Both the position numbers and the translations under genes were made by a program. Below are positions 23,708 through 35,793 of a stretch of 44,520 bases of DNA, piece after piece (position 1 is the stretch's first letter; every line of letters begins with the position of its first letter). Under the pieces are notes generated by a model. That model did no database searches, was not told where the DNA came from, and saw only the letters and a list, made by a program, of their open reading frames with translations. Source of the stretch: Ceraceosorus guamensis (lineage: Eukaryota; Basidiomycota; Exobasidiomycetes; Ceraceosorales; Ceraceosoraceae); NCBI RefSeq assembly GCF_003144195.1, contig NW_020290113.1, forward strand, positions 1-44,520. Direction: 5' to 3'.

Positions 23708-25626
23708 ATGTCCAAGCTGGGCATCTCTTCAGGCTCTGCCTCAAACGTCTCCTCCACCAGCCAACTAGCTCGCACACCCTCCCCTTCCGCCGAGCGGCTC
23801 ACCGCAGGCAGTCAATTCGTTTCCGCTGGCGCCCCCGTCAGCTCAGCCAGCGTTTTTTCCAATGCACAGGGCGCAAGCTCAGGGCCCAACTCGGGAGCCA
23901 GCGTTCTGCTTGAAACGCTGGGAAGAAGACTAAGCAGCTTTGCTTATCTCAAGAGGACGCTCGTCGGGTAAGTCGTACTCGATGGATAAGAGCGAGCGGA
24001 TTTGGATCGCTGACAGAATCTGCTTCACTGCTTGCAGAAAGAATGTCTGGCTTGGTACCACTCGATTATCAAAGAGGGATCTCGATGGCATATACGACCC
24101 CGAAAAGATGAAGAAGAGGTGAGCAAGTCGGCAGCGGTATACAACCGAGCTGCATGAACATCCTCGCTCGCTCATGTGGACAGGCTGATCATCATAAACG
24201 CCATGCATGCTCGACCCAGATCGCACCGAGCTCTGCTCGTAGGGCTATCCCTTGCTCCACTTCTCGAGGTTCCCACACTCACCGAATTCGTTCGCAGCGT
24301 GCTGGCCGTCATTTCAGAAATCGACTCGACCCCAGATCCTTCAGCACTCATGAGCAACACCCCGTACGGCTTTTCAAGCACCCCTTATTCCGGTGCAGGT
24401 GCTAGCAAGGGGACTGGTAGCGTGGTGAGCAAGCGACGACGACGCTGGCCCTCGTGAAAATTCCCACGCCCTGACATTGCGCATCTCGACCTTCTTGCAG
24501 CGCAACTTTTTCAGTAGAGGGACAGTTCGCAAACCTCGGGGCACCACGTTTGACCTGGACAAGGACGGCAGCTCCACTCACTCCGGCTTCTCCTCAGCTT
24601 CGGGCGCTACCGGACCAATCCCGGGGAGCGCTGCCAGTCTAGATCACATCAGTGATTCTAACACTACTGCCTATGCTGACAGTAGCAGTTCCTTCCACGC
24701 CCAAAGTGGCGCAGTTGGGGATGCGAGCGTAATTGGAATGCATCTCGTGAGTCCGACGAGCTCGGCTGCTGCAATCGAAAGAAGCGCAAGAGCGAGCTAC
24801 TGAGGTGCGACGAGGGCTGCTTTCCGCAACGCTGTCCAGCCCTTTGCGCTAGACTACTACGAAACCTTCATCACGCTCCTAGACGTCTTGACAGAAGTGT
24901 ATAGCAAGGTGCTCTCCTTTGTTGCTAGCAGCAGCGCGGCGGTTTCCACCTCTGGTTTGCCGAACCAGAGCGGAGGATACTTTTCGGAAATGAGTGGAGG
25001 CACACCACACGGCCTGTCCCCTGTCACACCCTTCCATTCGAGTGGACAAGGCCCGACAGATATCTCTGCGATGCAGGTGGAACTCGCACTCAAAATGGAC
25101 GCCAAGCTCAAGGTGAGTGCTTTGTTGCAACGCGATCACAGCTTCCTACTGAGCCACCTTGCTGCGTCGTTCCGGCCACCAGAAACACATCGCCCAAGTC
25201 TCCAAGGAGATTGACAGCGTGGCTCGACACGTAGCCAAGACAGAGTTGGACAGTCTGGAAGGCCTGATGAAGGAAGCACTACTATCTCCCTCCTTGACCA
25301 GTCCCTCGAGTCCCTATGGAGCATCAACAACTCCTACGGGGCCAGGCGTCGCGGCTCTGGGCCAGACGCTCCATCCTAGCGGGGGCGGGCTCGGGGGCAG
25401 AGCGAACGAGCTGAGCGTACCTCTCGCCAAGAATCAAGGCTTGGACTTTCATCAGCTGCAACATCACGCGCCGCAGAATAGCGACGCGCCAGGCCAGGAT
25501 GCGACGAGCTCAGGCATTGGCGCCGCCGCTCATAACATTTCCGCACCAGCTCTGCAAACCCAGTATCATCCGCGCGAGATGCGCCAAGCTCCTCAAACGT
25601 CAGGCCCTGCTCGTACTGAACATTGA
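23708..25626 (+). CDS. Conserved-looking fungal protein of unknown function
   Basis: Six exons (23708-23967, 24038-24118, 24184-24424, 24501-24746, 24840-25112, 25183-25626) join in frame to give 514 residues. I cannot name the family. The first 70 residues and the last 120 are low in complexity (serine, glycine, glutamine, proline). The middle looks folded and mainly helical: FAYLKRTLVGKNVWLGTTRL, then KMKKRLIIINAMHARPRSHR, SLAPLLEVPTLTEFVRSVLA, PFALDYYETFITLLDVLTEV, and KKHIAQVSKEIDSVARHVAK. There is no signal peptide or clear membrane segment. The exon pattern and the high density of hydrophobic heptads argue for a real gene. It converges with ELP1, with 230 nt between the stops. A role as a cytosolic scaffold would be a guess. 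Confidence 0.8.
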
Positions 25627-25856
25627 ATGTCCAGCTGCTGGCCGAGTCTTGCACCTCCGTGTCTGTTGCCATGGCACCTGTACCTGTACGCAATGCCCAC
25701 GCTTGACATCCTGTAATTTGTATTTTGCATTCGCATCACAAACGTCCTGGCGGGTGCCTTCACGATGTCAGCAGCCGTCATGGCGCAATCGGACGACGCG
25801 CTGTATGTAACGCCCACCAGTCCTGCCATTTTCATCATCATTACGCATTTTCGCTG

Positions 25857-28800
25857 CTACACGTCGACTTGAATCTCCAACCGAGCATTCGCAGCCTCTT
25901 CGACCACATTCCTCCACTCGACATCCGACAACGCCACCTCGTCCCGCCTAGGCAAGGGTTGAAAAAGGCCAGCAGCGGCCAACTCTTCAAACGCGATTCC
26001 CTGCGCAGAGCTGCTCCTCAACGCATCCAAGCGCATCTCTTCCATCGCCCTAGACTCTACCAGCAGAGCGTCCTTTAGGTCTCGCAATTTGCTCTGCGCT
26101 TCCATCTCAAACTTGCTCAAAGATGCGCTCAAGACGCTCGCTGCTGAGCGCTGGGCTCCCGATAGCACCAAGAGGTGTGGAACTAGAGCAGCAGTCGACG
26201 CTGTCGTCGTCGTGGTTCGGATCGCATGCGCGTCAGCATAAAAGTCGCCGGTACAAAAAAAGGGCCGACAGTTCGTATCTTGCTCACATTGTACCTCTCT
26301 CAACCTGCTGCTGAGCAACTTCTTCAAGCTCTCGAACAGATAATCTTCCTCGTACACGCTTCCTTTCTTTCCCGTGACTCGCTTCTTCTCTTCTTTCTTC
26401 CGCTGCTTTGCCGTGAGGTTGCTCATATCAGACCCAGCGATGGACGTGCTTCCAGCCGCAGACGCCGTGAACCTCGTGAATCGCGTGAAGCGCGACAAGG
26501 CGGATATTCTCGTCGAGGCATCGCTGCGCCCATCTGCTTGAGGATCTGAAGGCCCATCGTCCGGATAGAATTCCTCTGTGCACGCAAGGTCGCAACTCGG
26601 TGAGATGGGGGGCTGATGCCCGGTGATCGATCAGACTCACCCGGGCTCTCTCGCTTCTTGCGCCGCAGCTCTGCCATGCGCACCAAGGTGGTGTCTAGCT
26701 GCTTGTGCATGGCTTCAACATCGTCCAGCAGAGTAGTCTGCGCCTCAAGCGTGGCCGGCTGGCGAGAGGCAGCGAATATGGGCAAGAGGTGACGGTGAGC
26801 TTCCCAAACATCGAGACAGCTCTTGATCAAAGCTCTGCACTCACCTTGACATGAGTCTCGACAAGATCCATGCGGCTGTGATGAGCGCACTGCAGGAAAG
26901 GAAGACATCCTCGTGAGCATAGCTCTAGCCGCGTCACTTCCCGAGTAGATAAAGGGAGCCCACTGACCATTCGACGCGCTTCAGAGAAATGGCGTCCTGT
27001 ACTGAGCAGCTCAATGCCGTGGTCGACATCCTTCGCATACTCGATGGCGACGCGCGCAGCGTCTTCATACCGGCCAGCGTCACTGAGTGATGCTGCGAGC
27101 GCAATGTAATTTGTTGAGATCGTTTCGCTCGGGCAAATTGTGTGGCTACTCACCTGTCAGCATGTCGGCAAGTAGCTCAATTTCTGTGGAGGGTAGGCGA
27201 GGTGGTTCTACGGCAATTGCAAATGCGTTGAGCCAGTCGTCTGCTCTCTTGTACGCATCGATCGCCTTGTTCCTCTGCCGAGCAAGAACGAAAGCTAATA
27301 TGAATTGGGAATAGCAAGCAGCTTCAGTCGCGCGACACATCCAAGCGAGACCCACTGGCCCAATTACACTCACCAGCGCCAGCTTCCGAGTACTTTTGCT
27401 TGTTCACAAGAACATCGCCGTATCGCTCGTAAGCGGCTCTTTGTCTTCGAGGCTCATGCGCCCAAGCAACGATGGCCTGCTTTTCCAGGTTGTGCCGGTC
27501 CGCGTATTCCACTGCAGCTTCGTAATGTTCGTCTCCCGCGCGGGCAATCCAGCTCAGAGCCTTGCCGTGTCTGCCTAGCCTATCATCGATGTCGTATCTT
27601 TGATAGTGCACGTTTTCGATTGCCCGAATCGACCGCAACTCCTCGAGGTACTCTCGCGGATCTTTGCGTGGCGAGTGCTGAGCTACCAACAATGGCAGCA
27701 CAAAGTCGTAAAGACCAAGCGCTGCTCGATAGAGCTTGTCCGCGTCTGCCAGAAAAATCAAGTACTGGCATGCTGAATTTGCCGCCTCGACGTCTTGCAC
27801 TGTTCGGAAGGAAAGAAATCGCGTAAGTCTGGTTTCAATTTGCCTGTCCGCTCAATGCGACACCGACCGTGTATGTCGCGAAGGCGAAGTAGCGCGCCTT
27901 CAAAGTTGGGAGGGCTCTGCTTCACAAAGGTGACCAAACAGCTGTTCGTCCAGCGCTTGCCTAGGGGCTTTCTATCAAGTACGGCGCGCATCTTCTCGCA
28001 CAGCTCATTTAGCTTGTCAGCGTGAAGCAAGTCTGTTGAAAGAGCAGAGAGGAACAAGTTAAGGTGATCTTCGTGCTCCATCTGTGTCACAAACAGCTCG
28101 AGATCGCTGAGCAACGCCGAGTGCTGTGCAATGATGTTCAAGTCGATTCGATGCGTCCGACAAATTCCGAATGCCGAACCATACTGCGAGCTGCAGAATA
28201 GTTGCGCAGGGAAGCGTCAGCTTGTCTTTTTGCCCCGCAGAGAGCCAAACTCACCTCGCCAAGTGTTGGCGGACCACAGACAGGATCAGAGGTCTCGGAT
28301 AGATGGTCTCCAAGTTGCCTCTGGGCATCTGTAGTACGATGGACATGCTGCTTGGAATGGCAGTCACAATCCTGCTCCCTCGCTCCACCCTCCTACTGAG
28401 TGGATTATCTTCATCAGAAGCATCATAGCGATGCGAGATGACTTCCGCGTTCTCTTTCGATTGAACACACGAAGATAGGGAGAGAAACTTCACTCGATGC
28501 GCCGATGTACTCCACACCAGCGTGTCGCCGCTCAGGACAAAGGAAGTGGCATCCGAAGCGATGCACTTTTCGTTGGCGTAGAGCTTGCCAGACGTCGAAA
28601 GGCCGAGCGTAATCTCTATCGAGGTGCCGACAGCCTGCTCTGACCCATCTTCCGCAATGTGCGCGATCCTCCTATGCAAAACTGAGGGACACCATTCTGT
28701 GAGCCTTTGCATGTCTGCGTCTAGTTCTTCGACGCCTTCGATGGGGCCAGAGAAGCCTGAGACGTCCAAATGAGTGTGTGAGCGCTTTTCGCGATGGCTC

Positions 28801-31203
28801 CCGAACTAGTCGATTTGAGACGCACCTTTGACAGAGCCGTCAGCACTGTGAACATAGAAACCTCCGGCCCTCGTAGCTTCAAAGCCCAGGCATGGGGCAA
28901 GAACGCGAGGGGCGCTGGCACCCAGGCCTAAATCTCTCATCGAGCTCTGCGTCGCGGTGCGTCGTGTCTCATCCATCTCTACGTCGCACAAGCTAAGCAA
29001 GTCTGATGTCCCTAACCGGTCTGTGCCGAGTACCGCCACGCGAAACGAGTTCGCCGTGCCACCATCACCGAGTTTTGAGACTGCCACCTGTCTTGAGAGT
29101 CCAGGGGAAGCAGCTGCGTCTTCTGCATCGAATGGTAAGGATGCCACCTCGCCGAGCAAACGAGGCGCATGCAACGGCCAGCCGCCTTGGGGAGCTTTCT
29201 TTGCGAGATTGCCCCATTCGCACGCGTACAGCAACACGCATCGTCGCGTAGGACCGCAGATCAGGAGGGCTAAAATGCTTCGTGACGCGTCTTCTGTAGA
29301 GTCGTCGCACCAGGCCACATGTCTTATAGTGGCAGATCGTTGCCCGAAGTCCTTGTTGGTCTCAGCTTCGCTAATCGACAACGTGTATGCGGCATATGGA
29401 GGGGCCACATTGCGCGTTCTGAGCGGGGTCAGTCGCAGATGGGTCCCGTCCATGACTGCAGCGCAAGCAGCGTCGTGCGGCATTTCCTCATTCGAAGTGA
29501 TTTCGACGAAGCTGAAAGTGTACGAGATGACCCTTTGACTGGTCAGGAGACGGAGAGACAAGACATCTTCGCCATGCCAAGTGCAGTGTTTGATTTGTTC
29601 GCAAGGCGCAACTTCGAGCTCTTGGCGCAATGTCCAGCAGTAGTTCGTGGGCGACCAAATTTGAAGCAAGTGCTGCTTTTCCGCTGTTGAGGACATCCTG
29701 ACCAAATGAATCGCCAACAGACTACCATCAGAGTTCCAAGTGAGGTCTTGGATGGAGTGTGGCGTGCTTCTGTCAGGAAGGGAAGAAGATGGCAGGCTTC
29801 CAAAAGGACCAACAACGGGCATAGAGTGCGAGTCTTCCCGCAGGCTAAACTCTCCGTGCCTCAAACCCTGCGTGCGCGATTGTCGTTCAGCCTGCTTAGG
29901 CTCTACCAAGCGGTACGACCGCAGGCGCCACTCACATTGTTCTCCAGAAAGACGACATCGTGTCGGCCCTGCCGACCAGGTTGCAGGTTTGGACCCTCGC
30001 CGAAACGTTGTGCGGAAGCGATCAAGAGCGAGTTGGGCTTCCAAGCAGCGATGAGGCCTAGCCCTTTGACGGGCTCGTTGGTGGTGGACAGCACGCCACT
30101 CTTGTCGTATATCCTCATCACTCTAGACGAAGTGTTTTGGCCCTCGCCGAATGACTGCTGGTTGATGCACGACACTACGAATGACTCGCTGTTGCTCCTC
30201 CAGGATATGCGGGGAAGCAGATCGTCATCCGGCAAGAACGAACTTCTGCCAGATGCCAAGGCTTGCTGCGATGCCAGAGCGGCGCCTTGCTTGCCTGCCT
30301 GACCGTGAAACTGCGTCTCGATGGATCCCCACCCGAGATTGACAAACGTGTCTGAGCGAAGTCACAGTCACGAGTCGAGTGTAGATGCATCAACGATCAG
30401 CTCTGATGACGCGCTTCACCTGCCTGCCTGCCTGCCCCTTTGCCCCATGAAGTCTTTCGACTTGACGCTTGGGCTGCTTGCTGGGTCTCTCGCAAGTCGA
30501 CGCGTCACTCACCTTTGCCCAAATCGGAGGAGATGAGCACGCTTTCGTGCTCCACTTCCCAACTCCTGCTCATCACCAGCATCTTTTCCGGCCCATCCTC
30601 TTCCGACGCTGCAGTGATCAGCACCAATCGCTCCTCGTCGGGACTCCAAGCGGCGGCAAGGATGCCCTGCTCCACGCTGCCCACGATTTCCGGAGGAGGC
30701 GGTGGAGCGGAGGCAAGCGACTGGGACTGGCCTTGGCCTGAAGCATGATATGGAAGCGCAACCACGCCAATGTCTCCACCGGAAGTTACAATGATGAGCG
30801 CATCAGAGCCGTCTTGCGCGATATCGGTGAGGTACGCCAGCGACAGCACTTGACTTCTTTCGGCTGTACCTTGAGGTGAGCCAGGAGCGGCAAAGGAGCA
30901 GATGCTGCGTGCATGGTGCGAGCCGACTGCCTCATGCTGGGACTGTGACGTCGCATGCGAGTGCTGGTACACGTCAAAAGTGACCAGTCCTGCATGTGTG
31001 GTTGATGGCCTTGATGTGGCCCAGTACAGCGTGTGGGAAGTGGGACTGACTGTCAAACGATCGTTGCTCACTGCGATGCCCGAGGGCGAGGGCGAGGGCG
31101 AAGAAGAGGACGAAGCTGAAGCTGAAGGCTGGCCATGCTGAGTCAGAGTGCTGGTAGCAGTAGTGAGGTAGGATGGCGACGAGAGGAGGACGAGGTTGCG
31201 CAT
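25857..31203 (-). CDS. ELP1: ELP1/IKI3, scaffold subunit of the Elongator complex
   Basis: There are twelve exons on the minus strand: 31203-30513, 30351-29936, 29867-28826, 28756-28255, 28190-27868, 27799-27374, 27294-27154, 27092-26968, 26889-26845, 26758-26641, 26575-26288 and 26200-25857. The product has 1486 residues (human 1332, yeast 1349). The start MRNLVLL, VNLGWGSIETQFHG and NNGLRHGEFSL in the WD40 half match the family. The helical half has YQRYDIDDRLGRHGKALSWI and ETHVKPATLEAQ. A basic stretch with a triple RFT repeat and GSVYEEDYLFE near the end corresponds to the tRNA-binding and dimerisation region. Elongator makes the cm5U34 family of wobble uridine modifications in tRNA. Two donors (GTCGGT, GTCAGT) and the last acceptor are less certain than the others. 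Confidence 0.95.
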
Positions 31204-31294
31204 GCTGTGCAGTAAGCAAGCGTCGCGAATGCAAGGACACTCCGCGGCGGCAGACTGCGCTCTGCGCTTGCTTGGCACCACCTACAACTTCTGG

Positions 31295-31329
31295 TCCTGA
31301 GTCCTGAGTCCTGAGTCCTGAGTCTTGAG
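31295..31329. repeat. TCCTGAG heptamer array
   Basis: Four copies of TCCTGAG and a diverged fifth are seen, about 95-125 nt upstream of the ELP1 start codon. The complement contains the ACTCAGG word, related to the TGACTC arrays elsewhere in the window. Confidence 0.8.
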
Positions 31330-31660
31330 GTCGAGTGAGGAGTCGTGAGCGTGTAGGGTCAAGTAGCGCTATAGCCGTGAGGGGTGAGGCTTGACCGACA
31401 TTCACGAATCTTCTCGCTCCCTAAAGCGCCATCCACGCAGCCGCGGCATGACCGATTGCTGCAGGTGACGCGTGACTTGCAATTAATGGCAGCTTGATCG
31501 CTGCAAAAAAAAAAAAAAAGTGGAGCCGCGGCGGGGGTGGAATCTGCCTCTTAATTCTTGCGCGCTCTTTCCCACTCGCACCGCAATCGTGAATCAAGAA
31601 ATTGAAGCGTGAAGCGTGAATCTTGAATCTGAATAAGGCTTGCACGCTAGGCACAGTCAC

Positions 31661-31690
31661 GTGAATGTGAATGTGAATGTGAATGTGAAT
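31661..31690. repeat. GTGAAT hexamer microsatellite
   Basis: Five perfect tandem copies of GTGAAT follow a CACGTG-type word. The tract lies in the shared promoter of ELP1 and the next + gene. Confidence 0.8.
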
Positions 31691-31953
31691 ATACCTACCT
31701 ATACACGCACAGCGTGCCGCGCGCTTGCATGGCCTGCCCTGAGTGCGCCTAAAAATAGGTTTGCAGGACTTGGCGGGCCGGGGCGTGGCGACAATCTCCA
31801 ATCACCACCAGGCACCCGTCGATCTGGATGCATGGCATGGCACGGGTCCATGCACGCGCGGAGGCGCCATCAGCTTTGGCATCACGAAAGCCGAGAGCGC
31901 GCACGGTCAAGGTCCAGCAAGCGTAGGTTGAATACACCATTCTTGATTCCCTC

Positions 31954-32007
31954 ATCCACATCCACATCCACATCCACATCCACATCCACATCCACATCCA
32001 CATCCAC
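31954..32007. repeat. ATCCAC hexamer microsatellite, nine copies
   Basis: Nine perfect copies run for 54 nt. In the open + frame they would encode alternating Ser-Thr residues, just upstream of the start codon chosen for the next gene. They may be 5' leader or the start of a disordered N-terminus. Confidence 0.85.
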
Positions 32008-32083
32008 AAGTTCTTCTCTTCCTACCGCCAGCTCATTTGTTGCGTCCGCTCGGGAGCAGCCGTTCAGGCACGTCGATTCGGTG

Positions 32084-34104
32084 ATGGGGCATCCTCTGGC
32101 CAGCACGGCCACCTCTTCGCTTGGGTCGCAGGACAGCTCCACTGCGCAGCTACCCCAGCCAGGTCCCAGCACATCCACCATCAGGTCCATCCATCGCACT
32201 CTAGCGCCCTCCCCATTGGCCTTGACAGACCACCCTCAGGATTCTGGGCGCGCAAGGGCTCGCGCCCGCGTGTATCCGCAGGGCATCCCATCGCATCCGC
32301 CTTCATCCCCCCATCGTAGTCAAGACTTCACAGCTTCTTCCATCGCATCCTCTTCACGCCCATCCGCTGTCGCAGAGTACGTGGTAAGCACAGCAACAAC
32401 CAGCATCAGCGACCTACGCATACAAGTCTGTTTGCCTGTACCAGAGTCATCGGCAGCCTCGGCATCAAAAGTCGAAAGGCCGATTTGGTTCAAGGAGAGG
32501 ACTCTCAGCTCCGAGCTGGACTCCACCTTGGGCGATGAGATCGTCGATAATCTGATCGATGCCAACAGCGGTAGGGTCAAGTGGAGTACTGCACGACCTG
32601 TGAGAGGGTGAGTAGATCATGTGCTGCACATCCTTCGTCCACTTGCTCAATCTGATGCTCTCACTCTGACACCATGATACTGTAGGTGGTATCTCCATCT
32701 GCGGAGCCCCTCTCTTCCTCCCAAGACTGCAATACCTCTGCGTGCCTCGCGCGTTCTTTCAAGGGCCGATGCCGCCGCAATCGACGTTTCGGCAACTCCA
32801 CTCGAGGTGGTCATAGGATCACGAATCGATCGTCAAGCTCTGCGAAGGTGTTCCTGTCACATTCCTGCCCATGCGCGACCCCTCCATCCATCACGAACAA
32901 GTCACAGTCGGCATGATTCTGCGGCCGACTTTGAAGATGTGCCTCTGTCAAAATTGGAAGCGAGTCCTAGAAAATTCCCGACGCACATCTCGACGAGTGG
33001 TTTGGATGCGAGTGGTGCGCGGCACAGCACTTCGACATCTCTAGACCTAGGTGTGAGCCGCATCAGCTCGCAGTTTCACGTCCGCAAGAGGAGCGCAGGT
33101 GGCGCTTCAGGGTCGGCGGACAGCTCAGTCGGGACCGCTTCAGAGCAATCTGCTCGAGATCTGGGCTCCAGAAATCCGAGCGCGTCCAAAGCCCCAAAGG
33201 ACGTGGACATGGTCCCCGAAGAAGCAGAGGACGGAGATTGGGGTCATCGCGCCAGGCAGGATGGTCCGAAGTCGGCCAAGACTTTGCTCAGGCCTCCTTC
33301 ATCTAATGGGCTCACCAATCACGATCGACCTTATGAGCCGGCATTGCCCAAGGTCCTATCTCCCCTGCAAGCGAACGGAAACAGCCTGCTTCATGTCAAC
33401 ACGCCCGAGCTCGATGGAGAAGGCAAGGATATCCAGCCCACAAGGTGCACGTTTGTCTTGCTCGATGGCACAGGAGCAAGTGCAGAGGGATGGCAGAGCA
33501 TCTTCGGAGCTGCAGATCTGAAGTCAGACTCACGGAGGAGCAGTGCAGACTCTCTCTCGCCCAAACGGCAGAGTGGCAGCTCAAGCTGGGCTCGTTGGGC
33601 ATGGAACATGATCCCAGCCCAAGTCCGGCCATCTTTAGCCTTGGATTCTTGCAAATCTTTCACTGTTCGTTGGATAGATGTTCCACAGCACACGTCGTCT
33701 ACGACTGCAGCAGGTGAAATGGAAGCGCGAACAGACAGGACAGGCGTGCGGCTGGCAAATGCTGTGGAGATGTTGAGGTTCGAGGATCTGACTCCGGCTT
33801 GGCTTGGTGCAAAGACGAGGGGTAGATTGAGGCTGCAGATGGATGCTGTCAAGGCCGTCGGTCTCGAAGTGGACTTTTGGATTCAGGTGAATGCACGCGT
33901 TGCGAGTCACTGGCCTGAGCGAGGAATTCACCGCCCCTTTCCAACATCCGCCCGTACACAGGTTGCATTGAGCTACTTGGAATTCCTGGAAGAGCGCGAT
34001 GTAAGTGTCTTACAGAATGACTGGCCTATTTTGTACAGCCACTGAGTTGGGGTTTCCGCGCGCTTCTTTACTCTTAGGGCTACCATGCTGCGTATGATGG
34101 ATAG
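32084..34104 (+). CDS. Serine-rich protein of unknown function
   Basis: Three exons (32084-32607, 32686-34000, 34078-34104) give 621 residues from the start chosen here. The frame stays open back to 31640, so the N-terminus is uncertain. Much of the protein is low in complexity. Three parts look folded: IWFKERTLSSELDSTLGDEI with WYLHLRSPSLPPKTAIPLRA; then a C-terminal part with TFVLLDGTGASAEGWQSIFG; and VDFWIQVNARVASHWPERGI followed by TQVALSYLEFLEERDGYHAA. No catalytic motif, signal peptide or membrane segment is seen. The last exon is short and rests on a GTAAGT donor and a pyrimidine-rich acceptor; an acceptor at 34038 would give another short tail but a 38-nt intron. The promoter is shared with ELP1. 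I do not recognise the family. Confidence 0.7.
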
Positions 34105-34304
34105 GGCGACGCAACTTTTGGAATCACAACGGCACACGCAATACGACCCATGCCGATCATGCTTGTGCGTGATGAACGTGATGCATTGTGCGTGATATCG
34201 GTATCAGTGCGTGCTCTTGCGTGTCGTGCAGGCGTGGAAGCAAGAGGCGGAAAGTCTAAGAGTACAATAGTGAATGGGTGATGTGGGACACATCTTTCCT
34301 ACAG

Positions 34305-35793
34305 TCAGGCCCACTCGAGGACTTGAGAAATTCGTTCGCGCAGCGCAGCTTCTTGAATCTTTCTCGTTTGAGCTACTTCGATGGACCCAATGGCGCGTTC
34401 GTGGTCTGGAGAGGCTGGAGGAGTCAAGAGTCCATACCTCTTTTGCAGCTCCACTGCGTCCAGATCGCTTTGTTGGAGTCGCAGGAGCAGCTGCGGTAGC
34501 GCACCGAGCAGCTCTTGCTGCTTCTGAAACGGAACACCACTAAGGCGGATCTTTGCTAGTTGCCTGCAAGAGGTGGTCGTGGAAGGCTGATACGCGCCAT
34601 CGACGTCCATTGCTGATGCGTCGGCATTGCTTTCAGCTGCACTCGAGCCCGGCCTCACTTCTGCAAGAAGCCTGCCGTCTCTCAACGCCAAGGCGAGCAT
34701 TGCGGCTAACGTCTCTACATCCAATCGCGCCAAAGCTGCGCCGCGAATTTCTACGGCTTCTAGGGACGGCGCACTCGCTATGACTGAGCTCATGACTTGA
34801 TCAGGAGCAAATCCTGCGATCTTGAGCTCGACCAGGTCTTGCCAGCCCGAGAGCAGCTCGATGAACAGGTCTTCGGGTCGCATGTACCAGCAAGGAGACG
34901 TCGACTAGTTGAGGGAAAAGCAGACAATGCTTCAGCAGGGAAACGGGTGTTGGGGCATCGCAGACTGTCTCCACTTACCCATTCCACTTTGCGAGGTGAA
35001 AGACGCTGGAGAAAAGGAAGCGCTAACGAGAGATCACCTTGGAAGAAATGCATGGGCTGATCATGAGCCTGATGTTGTGTGTCACGTCGTTTGTGATGCC
35101 GCTCAGACTCACTGCCTTGAAAGCGGACTGCTAGTCGGTCCAAGCGACCAGCCGACGATGATCGCTGCAATATGTCTGCGAGCGCTCGTGCATCTGCCCA
35201 AGGAACTGAGCGCGCTTGCACATCCATCTCGCGAACATATCCTGCCAGATCAGGTTGCGCGCACAATGTTGCGAGGAGTAGTGACATGGCGTCCGAGCTC
35301 CGAATGACCGGTCGTCGATAGAGCTTTGGTGTGCAAAGGCATCGGAGCGTCGAGGAAGCTGCGAGTGCACCGCAGTCAGCATGGCAGACACCTCACATTG
35401 AGACTAGCGGAACTCACTCTGCGCAAGAGCAGGGCCGCTGCCATTGACCACAGCGAATCCAACGATGAGATCCAAGACTTCCATAGGCAGCCGAAAGACC
35501 CATCGCAGCTTGCCCGTGTTTCTTTGATCCCAAGAAGACAAGCCACTACGTGAGGGTCCGGGTACATTTCCAGACAAGGTCTGCATGAGTCTCAGCTGCT
35601 CTTGCGTTGGCTCCGGTTCGGCGACGGAAAGAAAGTGATATGCAGCGGTGGGTACTCGAAAGGAAGGGATGGGTCGCAGGAAAGGAGGCCAGCCATCGCC
35701 GGGGGAACCCAAGGGAGCATAGTAGCCTTGCACCGAGGCCCAAGGCTGAACCGAAGCTGGCACGGATGTTGAATAGGCGGGCACGGCGAGCAT
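34305..35793 (-). CDS. F-box/leucine-rich-repeat-like protein
   Basis: Four exons on the minus strand (35793-35418, 35358-35113, 35037-34979, 34904-34305) encode 426 residues. Residues 96-160 read as an F-box-like region: LRWVFRLPMEVLDLIVGFAV, then LRCLCTPKLYRRPVIRSSDA and LLLATLCAQPDLAGYVREMD, the usual pattern in fungal F-box proteins. The C-terminal half has leucine-rich-repeat-like stretches (LVELKIAGFAPDQVMSSVIA, SLEAVEIRGAAL, QLAKIRLSGVPF). Such proteins link substrates to SCF ubiquitin ligases through Skp1; the substrate is unknown. The N-terminal 80 residues are proline-rich and probably disordered. The frame is open upstream to 35913, so a longer N-terminus is possible. The gene converges with the unknown serine-rich gene, with 200 nt between stops. 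Confidence 0.75.

Larger units (their letters stand above)
31204..32083. other. Divergent promoter region between ELP1 and an unknown + gene
   Basis: About 0.9 kb rich in simple repeats: TCCTGAG heptamers (31295-31329), a run of A (about 31504-31519), GTGAAT hexamers (31661-31690) and ATCCAC hexamers (31954-32007). The + frame is open from 31640 onward, so part of this stretch could encode an N-terminal extension of the next gene; its translation is mostly repeat-derived, and I treat it as noncoding. Confidence 0.45.

Noticed and set aside
26822-26844. A 23-nt intron in ELP1 that would keep SCLDVWEAHRHLLPIF
   Set aside because: It is too short to splice. An acceptor at 26759 gives an 86-nt intron and restores the conserved ETHVKPATLEAQ of Elp1.
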